64,000 nt of DNA, from contig CALXSF010000009.1 of the NCBI GenBank assembly GCA_944391055.1, positions 1-64,000 of the forward strand, written 5' to 3'. The stretch comes from an uncultured Kiritimatiellota bacterium (GTDB taxonomy: Bacteria; Verrucomicrobiota; Kiritimatiellia; RFP12; DVOR01). Shown here one piece after another: positions 57,557 to 64,000 of the stretch; within the stretch, counting starts at the first letter, position 1, and each line of letters opens with the position of its first letter. The notes below the pieces were generated by a model. It ran no database searches, was not told the origin of the DNA, and saw only the letters and a list, made by a program, of their open reading frames with translations. Position numbers and translations under genes: made by a program.

Positions 57557-57581
57557 AAAAGGCCGCCCGGATCGGGCGGCC
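57557..57581 (-). terminator. Terminator downstream of phnW
   Basis: A 9-bp stem GGCCGCCCG with its complement, then TTTT on the minus strand; 28 nt after the phnW stop. Confidence 0.75.
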
Positions 57582-57608
57582 GGGGACGGGGCCTCTTTGG
57601 GCCCGCGC

Positions 57609-58715
57609 TTAGTTCTCGGAAGGATGGTCCGTGAGAAAGTCGGAGAGGATGGAGGCGACGTTGAGGATGTCGGCCTCGTAGATCTCGCCGATGTTGCCGA
57701 GGCGGAAGGTGTCGGCGTCGAGGAGTTTGCCGGGGTAGATGGCGTAGCCGCGGGCCTTGACGTAGTCGTACATCTCCCGGAAGGCGAAGGTGTGGCCCTC
57801 GGGGTAGAAGAAGGTGGTGATGATGGGGCCTTGGACGGCGGGGTCAAGGTAGGGGCGGAAGCCGAGGTCGGCGAGTTTCTTGATGAGCAGGCGGTTGTTG
57901 GCGCGGTAGCGGGCGGCGCGGGCGGGGATGCCGCCCTCGTCGTCGAGCTCGTCGAGGGCCTTGGCGAAGGCGAGGACGGCGTGGGTGGGGGAGGTGAAGC
58001 GCCACTTGCCGTCGCGGTCCATCCCCTTCCACTGGTCGTAGAGGTCGAGGGAGAGGGAGCGGGCCTTGCCTTTGGAGGCCTCGAGGCGGCGGCGGTCGCA
58101 GATGATGAAGCAGAAGCCGGGGACGCCCTGCACGCATTTGTTGGCGGAGGAGACGAGGAAGTCGATGCCGAGGGCGGGGACGTCGATGTCGACGCCGGCG
58201 AAGGAGCTCATGGCGTCGACGACGAGGGTCTTGCCGGCGTCCTTGGCGAGGCGCGCGAGGGTGGGCAGGTCGTTGAGGATGCCGGTGGTGGTCTCGCTGT
58301 GGACGAGGGCGACGGTGGTGAGGGCGGGGTCGTCGCGGAGGGCCTGGGCGACGCGCGTGGGGTCGGGCGAGCGGTCGAGGGGGAAGGAGAGGAGGGTGTG
58401 GGGGAGGGCGGCGTGGCGGGCGATGTCGCCCATGCGCTCGCCGTAGGCGCCGTTGGCGAGGATGAGGAGCTTGTCGTCGGGGCCGACGACGGAGGTGAGG
58501 ACGGCCTCGACGCCGAAGGTGCCGCTGCCTTGGAGGAGGACGGCGGTGTGGGTGGTCTCGGGGGCGTGGGCGAGGGCGAGGAGGCGTTTGCGGATGCGCT
58601 GGGTGATGCGCTTGTAGTCGTCGTCCCACGTGCAGTGGTCGAAGAGCATCTCGCGCTTGACGGCGTCGGTGGTGGTGAGGGGGCCGGGCGTGAGGAGTTT
58701 GTAGGGGCGGAGCAT
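57609..58715 (-). CDS. phnW: 2-aminoethylphosphonate-pyruvate transaminase
   Basis: A PLP enzyme that converts 2-aminoethylphosphonate and pyruvate into phosphonoacetaldehyde and alanine. It has 368 residues, the family length. Marks: LLTPGPLTT (7-15), HSETTTGILND near 140, DAMSSFAG near 167 and the PLP Lys in SSANKCVQGVPG near 192. It follows a three-gene ABC transporter by 26 nt, which supports a phosphonate substrate. phnX, the hydrolase that would release phosphate, is not in this window. Confidence 0.93.
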   Translation of the reverse strand: MLRPYKLLTPGPLTTTDAVKREMLFDHCTWDDDYKRITQRIRKRLLALAHAPETTHTAVLLQGSGTFGVEAVLTSVVGPDDKLLILANGAYGERMGDIARHAALPHTLLSFPLDRSPDPTRVAQALRDDPALTTVALVHSETTTGILNDLPTLARLAKDAGKTLVVDAMSSFAGVDIDVPALGIDFLVSSANKCVQGVPGFCFIICDRRRLEASKGKARSLSLDLYDQWKGMDRDGKWRFTSPTHAVLAFAKALDELDDEGGIPARAARYRANNRLLIKKLADLGFRPYLDPAVQGPIITTFFYPEGHTFAFREMYDYVKARGYAIYPGKLLDADTFRLGNIGEIYEADILNVASILSDFLTDHPSEN

Positions 58716-58741
58716 GGGGGGCCTTTCCGTTTTCGGCGGGT

Positions 58742-59734
58742 TCAGCGGCGGGCGCGTGCGCGCGCCTCGTCGGCAAGGGTCTGGTGATGGGCGAGGAGGA
58801 CGGTGGTGAGGGGCTGGGGGAAGACGCGGGGGAGGGCCGGGCGCCCGGCGGCCTCGGCCGCCTCGCCGTGGTAGAGGGGCGTGGGATAGGTCTTGAGGAG
58901 GGCGGGGCGGGCGCGGAGGAGGCAGCGGGCGACGGGGAGGGCCCGGGCGTTGGCGGCGGGGCCCTTGTCCACGACCGCGAGGGACTCGGTGAGGGCGTAG
59001 GTGCCCTCGGCGGGGTCGATGACGTCGATGGGCATGCCGCGGGCCTTGTCGGCGAGCGCCTGGTGGCGGAGGCCGAAGCCGAGGGCGACCTCGCCGGCGC
59101 GGACCTTGCGCAGGGGCGCGGCGCCGGCGCTCTCGACGTGGGGGCCGGCGTTGCGGTAGATGCCGGCGAGGACGTCGGTGGCGCCCGCCTCGCCGTAGGC
59201 GGCGACGAGGGCCTGCATGAGCAGCCAGGCGGTGGAGGAGCTGCGCAGGTCGGTGACCGAGACGAAACCTGCGTAGACGGGGTCGGCCAGGTCCTTCAGG
59301 CTCTTTGGGCGGGGGAGCGCGTGCTCCTCCAGCATCCGGAGGTTGGCGATGATGGCGCCCTCCTGCGCGGTGAGGGGGCGGAAGCGCGCGTCGTCGCCGG
59401 CGAGGGGGCGGGGCCCGCCGAAGTCGAGCGCGGCGAACATGGGGTGGACGGCCTGGGCGCTCTCGAGGGCGTAGGTGCTCATGGTGACGATGTCAGACTC
59501 GATGGCCTTGCCCTCGGCCAGGAGTTTGCCGCTGAGCTCGGCGGTGCCGAGGGTCTGGATGAGGTAGCGCCCGCGGAAGCCGCCCTCGTCGAGGGCCTGG
59601 CGGAGCGCGGCGACGACCTCGGCGTCGGCGTTCGAGGCGATGACGACGCGCCCGTCCGAGCCGCCGCAGCCGGCGGCGAGCAGGGCGAGGGCGGCGAGGG
59701 CGGGGAGGAGGCGGGTGCGGGGACGGTTTCTCAT
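58742..59734 (-). CDS. ABC transporter substrate-binding lipoprotein (2-aminoethylphosphonate type)
   Basis: A 330-residue lipoprotein with lipobox LAAGC (Cys23) and a type II periplasmic-binding fold like ferric-iron and phosphonate binders (VVIASNADAEVVAALRQALDE, DLADPVYAGFVSVTDLRSSSTAWLLMQAL). The DPVYAGFVSVTDLRSS strand-loop is usual in this family. Next to phnW the most likely ligand is 2-aminoethylphosphonate. Its ATG overlaps the permease stop (ATGA). Confidence 0.82.
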   Translation of the reverse strand: MRNRPRTRLLPALAALALLAAGCGGSDGRVVIASNADAEVVAALRQALDEGGFRGRYLIQTLGTAELSGKLLAEGKAIESDIVTMSTYALESAQAVHPMFAALDFGGPRPLAGDDARFRPLTAQEGAIIANLRMLEEHALPRPKSLKDLADPVYAGFVSVTDLRSSSTAWLLMQALVAAYGEAGATDVLAGIYRNAGPHVESAGAAPLRKVRAGEVALGFGLRHQALADKARGMPIDVIDPAEGTYALTESLAVVDKGPAANARALPVARCLLRARPALLKTYPTPLYHGEAAEAAGRPALPRVFPQPLTTVLLAHHQTLADEARARARR

Positions 59735-61365
59735 GGCAGGGAGCGGCGCGCGGCGCGGCGGGTGGCCACGCGGCAGAGCGCGGTGGCCAGGAGGTTGACG
59801 AGCAGGATGAGAAGGGAGAGGACGAAGATGTCGTCGAAGCGGGCGAAGTGCTGGAGCTCCTTGATCTTGGAGGTGATGACGGCGGTGCGCGCGCCGGCCA
59901 CGAAGATGACGGCGCTGACCGTGACCATGGCGTTGACGAAGCAATAGGCGAAGACGGCCACGAGGGCGTCGCGCGCGTTGGGGGTGACCACGCGCAGGAC
60001 GGTGCGCAGCCACGTGTCGCCCATCAGCATCCCGGTGGCCTCCCAGCGGGCGTTGAGCTTCTCGAGCGCGCCCTTCATCATCAGGTAGGGCGCGCTGAGG
60101 AAGTGGAAGGTGTTGCAGAGGATGACCAGCGCGAGGGTGTGGCTGAGCGGCGTGCCGGAGAAGACCAGCAGGAAGGCGATGCCCAGCACCATGCCCGGCA
60201 CGCAGCCCGAGACCGTCGCCGCCGCGCCGATCAGGGTCTTGGCGGGGCGGGGGAGCGCGCCGCGCACGGTGACGAGGGCGGCGGCGTAGGCCAGGAGGGT
60301 GCAGAGCGCGGCGGTGCCGAGGGCCGCGGCCAGGGAGTTGGCGCAGACCAGGCGCAGGCCCGGGTCGGCGAAGACGTCGGCCACGTGCCGAAGGGTCGGC
60401 GTCAGCGCGTAGGGCCAGGCCTCGACGAAGGGGACCAGCGCCACCGTGCAGAAGAGGGTGAGCGTGAACAGGGCGGCGAGGAGCCCCGCCGCGGCGCACA
60501 GCGCGTCGCGCGCCGGGCAGGGGGGCGGCGGCAGGTCGTCCGCCGGCCTGTCGTAGCGCACCTCGGCGCGCTCCAGGCGGCGCAGCAGCAGAAAGCCGAG
60601 GACGGAGGGCAGGAGCATGCAGACGGCGATGGCCGCGCCCACGCCGAAGTCGGGGAGGCTGCCGAGCATCCGCTCGTAGAGCAGCCCGGCGACGGTCTTG
60701 TAGGCGCCGCCCACGGAGGCCGGCACGCCGAAATCCGTGAAGGCCAGGAAGAAACTCTGCACGAAGGCCGCCGCCAGCGGCCCGGCGAGGGGGCGCAGCA
60801 GGGTGGTGCGGAAGGCGCGCCACGGGCTGTCGCCCATCAGCCGGGCGACGGCGCCGTAGCGGCGGTCCACGTAGCCGAGCGCGTTGCGGATGAGCAGGAA
60901 GGCGATGGGGAGGACGTAGACGACGTAGCCCAGCGTCAGCCCCCCGAGGCCGTAGATGTCGAAGGGCTGCCACCCCAGCAGGCGCGTGACCAGCCCCTGG
61001 CGGCCGAGGGCGTAGACGATGGCGAAGCCATAGGTGATCGTCGGCAGGAGCATCGGGAGCGTCGTCAGCGCCGAGACCGCCGCGCGGAACCAGCGCGGCA
61101 GGCGCGAGCAGCGCGCGGCGTAGGCCAGCAGGAAGCCCGCCGGGGTGGCGATGGCCGCCGCCAGCCCCGCCGCCAGCACGCTGTTGAGCAGCGCCTCGGG
61201 CAGCGCGCCGCCGCGGAAGGCGGCCGCCCACGCGCCCAGCCCAGTCCCCTGGCCCGCCGCGCCCATCAGCGAGCGCGCCGCCACCGCCCCCACCGGCAAC
61301 GCCAAAAAGAGCGCCGCCGCCCCCGCGACCAGCCAGAAGGCCGCCCAAGGCCCGCGCGCGCTCAT
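59731..61365 (-). CDS. ABC transporter permease, two fused permease domains
   Basis: A 544-residue inner-membrane protein with two complete permease domains in tandem, as in FbpB/ThiP and phosphonate systems. EAA loops are seen at ARLMGDSPWRAFRTTLLRPLAGP near residue 176 and ATGMLMGDTWLRTVLRVVTPNA near 452. About 12 helices are predicted. It forms the channel for the binding protein and ATPase encoded either side, each joined by a 4-nt overlap. Confidence 0.88.
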   Translation of the reverse strand: MSARGPWAAFWLVAGAAALFLALPVGAVAARSLMGAAGQGTGLGAWAAAFRGGALPEALLNSVLAAGLAAAIATPAGFLLAYAARCSRLPRWFRAAVSALTTLPMLLPTITYGFAIVYALGRQGLVTRLLGWQPFDIYGLGGLTLGYVVYVLPIAFLLIRNALGYVDRRYGAVARLMGDSPWRAFRTTLLRPLAGPLAAAFVQSFFLAFTDFGVPASVGGAYKTVAGLLYERMLGSLPDFGVGAAIAVCMLLPSVLGFLLLRRLERAEVRYDRPADDLPPPPCPARDALCAAAGLLAALFTLTLFCTVALVPFVEAWPYALTPTLRHVADVFADPGLRLVCANSLAAALGTAALCTLLAYAAALVTVRGALPRPAKTLIGAAATVSGCVPGMVLGIAFLLVFSGTPLSHTLALVILCNTFHFLSAPYLMMKGALEKLNARWEATGMLMGDTWLRTVLRVVTPNARDALVAVFAYCFVNAMVTVSAVIFVAGARTAVITSKIKELQHFARFDDIFVLSLLILLVNLLATALCRVATRRAARRSLP

Positions 61366-62114
61366 CGCGCCCCCGCCCCGAAGAGGGAGAGGAGGTTGGC
61401 GCGCCGGATCTCGAGCTGGCGCAGGATGAAGGCGCGCACGAAGTCGTTGGCCGGCGCGCCGACGATCGCCGAGGGGCGGTCGTATTGCGCCACGCCGCCG
61501 TCCCCCAGGATGAGGACGCGGTCGGAGAGGGTGAGCGCCTCCTCGGGGTCGTGCGTGACGATGACGGTGGTGAGGCGGAAGGTGCGCGCGATTTGGCGGA
61601 TGCGGGCCTTGATGGACTCCTTGATCACGCCGTCGAGCGCGCTCAGCGGCTCGTCGAGCAGCAGCACGCGCGGCTTGAGCACCAGCGTCCGGGCCAAGGC
61701 CACGCGCTGGCGCTGCCCGCCGGAAAGCTGATCCACGCGCTTGCCCAGGTGCTCCTCCAGCCCCAAGAGCGCCACCAACGCGCGCACCTCCTCGGGCGTC
61801 GAGGCGCCGGGGCGGTTGCGCAGGCCGTATTCGATGTTCTGGCGCGCGTTGAGGTTGGGGAAGAGCGCGTAGTCCTGGAAGACGATGTTGAAGCCGCGCC
61901 GCTCCGGCGGCGTCGCCGTCACGTCCTCGCCGTCATAGAGGATCCGCCCGCCGTCGGGCGGCACCAGGCCCAGGATCAGGTTGAGCAGGGTCGTCTTGCC
62001 GCTGCCCGAGGGGCCCAGCACGGAGACGATCTCGCCCGTGGCGATCTCCAGCGAGAGGTCGTTGAGGATGGGCCTCCCGCCGAAGGCCTTCCGCAGGTGC
62101 CTCAGTTCCAACAT
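61362..62114 (-). CDS. ABC transporter ATP-binding protein (phosphonate/iron type)
   Basis: A 250-residue ATPase. Walker A GPSGSGKTT (34-42), Q-loop FQDYALFPN, signature LSGGQRQR near 130, Walker B VLLLDEPLSALD and H-loop VTHDPEEA. There is no C-terminal TOBE domain of full length, only a short tail. First gene of the transporter-phnW operon; a GAAAGGAAGGG ribosome site lies 9 nt upstream and a TACAAT -10 at 62143-62148. Confidence 0.9.
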   Translation of the reverse strand: MLELRHLRKAFGGRPILNDLSLEIATGEIVSVLGPSGSGKTTLLNLILGLVPPDGGRILYDGEDVTATPPERRGFNIVFQDYALFPNLNARQNIEYGLRNRPGASTPEEVRALVALLGLEEHLGKRVDQLSGGQRQRVALARTLVLKPRVLLLDEPLSALDGVIKESIKARIRQIARTFRLTTVIVTHDPEEALTLSDRVLILGDGGVAQYDRPSAIVGAPANDFVRAFILRQLEIRRANLLSLFGAGAR

Positions 62115-62142
62115 GGACGAACCCTTCCTTTCATGGCCCCCT

Positions 62143-62148
62143 ATTGTA
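62143..62148 (-). promoter_or_regulatory. Probable -10 of the phosphonate operon
   Basis: Minus strand TACAAT; it lacks the TG extension of other promoters here. No PhoB-like repeat is seen upstream. Confidence 0.35.
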
Positions 62149-62192
62149 GGCGCGGCGCATGAGGGTTCGGTCAGGGTTTCGTTGCGTTTCCG

Positions 62193-63296
62193 TTAGCGTG
62201 GGCGGCGGATGAGGCGGACGGCGAGGAAGAGGGCGAGGAAGGCCGCGAGGACCAGGAGGAACCCGTGCCAGGGGGTGCCGCCGAAGGCGGCGCGGAGGGG
62301 GCCGCCGACGAGGAGGTCCGCCGCGGCGCGGAAGTCGAAGAAGCGCGGGAGCAGGTAGAACCACAGGGCGTTGGCGCCGAGGAAGGCGAGCCACGCGAGG
62401 GCGCGCCGGGCGGCGGGCAGGGCGCCCACGGCAAGGAAGGCGGCGCAGAGCAGGAGCGTCCAGCCGCCGGCGAGGCAGACGTAGCTGGCCGTCCAGAGGC
62501 GCTTGACCACGGGGATCCAGGGCAGGGCGGCGGCGGAGGCGGCGAGGAGCGCCAGGCCGGCGAGGGCGAGCCAAAGGGGTTTGCGGCGGAGGCCCGTGCG
62601 CAGGAAGTCGCCCATCAGCATGCCGAGGTAGGCGGTGTGGAGGGCGCCGAGGGTGGAGACGACGCCCTCAGGGTCGGGGCTCCCGACGCGCCCGGGCAGG
62701 AGGGCCTGGTCGACGGCGCCGGCCCAGCTGGGCCGGGCGTAGGGGGCCTCGCCGCCGCAGAGGGCGAAGAGCAGCGCGTAGGCCGCGAGCCCGGCGGGGA
62801 GGAAGAGCCAGCGGCGGCGCGGGGGCAGGAGCGCGTAGGGGATGGCCGCGAGGAGGACGCCCAGCCCGATGCGCGCGAGGACGCTGGGGAAGCGCACGTC
62901 GGCGAGCGACGCCTGCGCCAGCCCGCCGTTGTAGGCCACGCCCAGGGCCACGAGCGCCAGGGTGCGCAGCAGCAGCCACCCCCAGCGCCGGGGGGCGGAG
63001 AGGCCGCGCGCCTCCTGCCGCCGCCACGCGAAGGTGAAGGCCGCGCCGGAGATGAGCAGGAAGGTGGGGAAGATCAGATCCTCGAAGCGGAAGCCTGCCC
63101 ACTCCACGTGGCGCAGCTGGGTGCGCACCGCGTCGGCCACCGGGCCGGGGAAACAGGCGCAGAGCGCCAGGACGACGGCCTCGCCGCCGCAGATGAAGAA
63201 CATGGAGAAGCCGCGCACCCAGTCCAACATCGGCTCGCGCCCCGCGGGCGCGGGGGTGGGCCGGGGTTCGGGCGTGGGCGTTTGGGCGTTCGTCAT
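62193..63296 (-). CDS. Heparan-alpha-glucosaminide N-acetyltransferase-like membrane protein
   Basis: A 367-residue membrane protein with about nine to ten helices, of the DUF5009/COG4299 group related to lysosomal HGSNAT. The N-terminal block MLDWVRGFSMFFICGG (23-38) and FRFEDLIFPTFLLISGAAFTFAW (70-92) are the family marks; the last helix ends with basic residues. Known relatives move acetyl groups across the membrane onto sugars. Here it may acetylate cell-wall or surface glycan. Promoter at 63323-63331; divergent from the next gene. Confidence 0.82.
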   Translation of the reverse strand: MTNAQTPTPEPRPTPAPAGREPMLDWVRGFSMFFICGGEAVVLALCACFPGPVADAVRTQLRHVEWAGFRFEDLIFPTFLLISGAAFTFAWRRQEARGLSAPRRWGWLLLRTLALVALGVAYNGGLAQASLADVRFPSVLARIGLGVLLAAIPYALLPPRRRWLFLPAGLAAYALLFALCGGEAPYARPSWAGAVDQALLPGRVGSPDPEGVVSTLGALHTAYLGMLMGDFLRTGLRRKPLWLALAGLALLAASAAALPWIPVVKRLWTASYVCLAGGWTLLLCAAFLAVGALPAARRALAWLAFLGANALWFYLLPRFFDFRAAADLLVGGPLRAAFGGTPWHGFLLVLAAFLALFLAVRLIRRPR

Positions 63297-63322
63297 GGCG
63301 GCTCCTCGGGGCGTTTGGGGCC

Positions 63323-63331
63323 ATTTTAGCA
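63323..63331 (-). promoter_or_regulatory. Extended -10 promoter of the HGSNAT-like gene
   Basis: Minus strand TGC then TAAAAT (63328-63323), 26 nt before the ATG. Confidence 0.55.
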
Positions 63332-63440
63332 TCCCCGCGCGGCGTCGGGGCGCGGGGCGGGCGGCGTCGGGCGGGGTGCGTGCGGGCACACGCAGGGGGG
63401 CGCGGGGGGCGGTTTGCCGTGGCGCGCGCGGGCGCGTTCG

Positions 63441-63448
63441 TGTAGCAT
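63441..63448 (+). promoter_or_regulatory. -10 promoter of the OafA-like gene, possibly leaderless
   Basis: TGTAGCAT with TAGCAT at 63443-63448, 7 nt before ATG 63456. GGGG in that gap could also serve as a weak ribosome site. Confidence 0.4.
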
Positions 63449-63455
63449 AGGGGGC

Positions 63456-64000
63456 ATGAAGACGCACGCGAAGCAGCCTTTGCCCTCGAAGCCGCATTAT
63501 CTGACGCTCGACGCCCTGCGCGGGGTGGCGGCGGTGATGGTGGTGGTCTTCCACATCATGGAGACGCACATGGCCTTGGCGGGGGGAACGTCGCGGGACA
63601 CGTTGCTGAACCACACGTATCTGGCGGTGGATTTCTTCTTCCTGCTCTCGGGTTTCGTGCTGGCCTATGCCTATGACGACCGGAGGCGGGAGCTGCCGTT
63701 CCTGGCCTTCGCCAAGCGCCGGCTGATCCGGCTGCAGCCGATGGTGGTCCTCGGCGGGCTGCTGGGCGCGTCGGTGTTCTACGCGCACGGCGCGCCGGCG
63801 GTGGGGTGGGGCGGCATCCCCGAGACGCCGGTCTGGCGGTGGGCGCTGGTGGCGCTGCTGGGGTGCCTGCTGCTGCCGGTGCCGAAGGCGCTGGACATCC
63901 GCGGGTGGGGCGAGATGTTCCCGCTCAACGCCGTCTCGTGGTCGCTCTTCTACGAATACGTCGGCAACGTGGCCTACGCGCTGGTGCTGCGGTGGCTGCC
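63456..64000 (+). CDS. Acyltransferase family 3 (OafA-like) membrane protein, partial
   Basis: The first 181 residues of an integral membrane O-acyltransferase; the window ends inside the gene. YLTLDALRGVAAVMVVVFHIME (14-35, including the catalytic-type His) and DFFFLLSGFVLAYAY near residue 59 are the signature of the acyltransferase-3 family. Family members acetylate O-antigen, peptidoglycan or other glycans. It is transcribed divergently from the HGSNAT-like gene, so two sugar acyltransferases share one control region. Confidence 0.9.
   Translation, partial: MKTHAKQPLPSKPHYLTLDALRGVAAVMVVVFHIMETHMALAGGTSRDTLLNHTYLAVDFFFLLSGFVLAYAYDDRRRELPFLAFAKRRLIRLQPMVVLGGLLGASVFYAHGAPAVGWGGIPETPVWRWALVALLGCLLLPVPKALDIRGWGEMFPLNAVSWSLFYEYVGNVAYALVLRWL

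Overview
The window is a gene-dense bacterial chromosome segment, about 70% GC by eye. The cell is Gram-negative: it has LpxA, an LptF/G-type permease, an OmpA-family barrel, Lpo-type lipoproteins, MreBCD/PBP2 and signal peptidase II. A long class III-type prepilin, a Tat-exported sulfatase and the mix of housekeeping genes make me think of the Verrucomicrobiota/Kiritimatiellota (PVC) group. That placement is inference and I hold it weakly.

Layout. 1-1806: the end of an unknown gene and two tandem paralogues of unknown function, possibly an immunity array. 1968-6463: coaD-yceD-rpmF-plsX-fabD-fabG-acpP, a phospholipid and fatty-acid operon closed by a terminator. 6635-9150: a lone oligopeptide-type permease and a compact uvrC. 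9165-15948 (minus): a TTG-started MetX-MetW fusion, cysE, a secreted protein, an AsmA-like protein and a sigma-54 activator. 16174-16816: rpmI-rplT. 17341-21128 (minus): a five-gene operon of cupin lipoprotein, VOC protein, DhaK, DhaL and an LsrF-type aldolase/thiolase. 21178-25453: mreBCD-mrdA. 25444-30626: a glycosyltransferase, rluD, truA, tRNA-Ser, an rsuA/rluB-type synthase and miaB. 30649-37186: sulfatase, secreted protein, TlpA-like protein and a MATE pump. 37250-47202: rpe, aspS, tRNA-Thr, lpxA, lptF, an OmpA-like protein, trxB, two LpoB-like lipoproteins, a YcfL-like lipoprotein and a COG3014-like lipoprotein. 47454-47639: two identical tRNA-Asp genes. 47778-51511: an AT-richer restriction-modification island between imperfect direct repeats. 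51807-57516: prepilin, a small Cys-rich ORF, a second MATE gene, and radC, miaA, lspA, mraY. 57557-62148: phnW with a three-gene ABC transporter, probably for 2-aminoethylphosphonate. 62193-64000: two divergent membrane acyltransferases, the last one cut by the window end.

Promoters recur in one form: an extended -10 (TGN followed by TATNNT-like), often with a TTGCC-type -35 at 17-18 bp. In six genes the -10 lies only 6-8 nt before the start codon, which predicts leaderless mRNAs.

The parts least explained by standard knowledge are the LsrF/DhaKL/VOC/cupin operon, the repeat-flanked restriction-modification island, the leaderless promoters, the MetX-MetW fusion joined to cysE, the tandem LpoB-like genes and the compact UvrC. 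I see no CRISPR array, no intact insertion sequence and no phage module.
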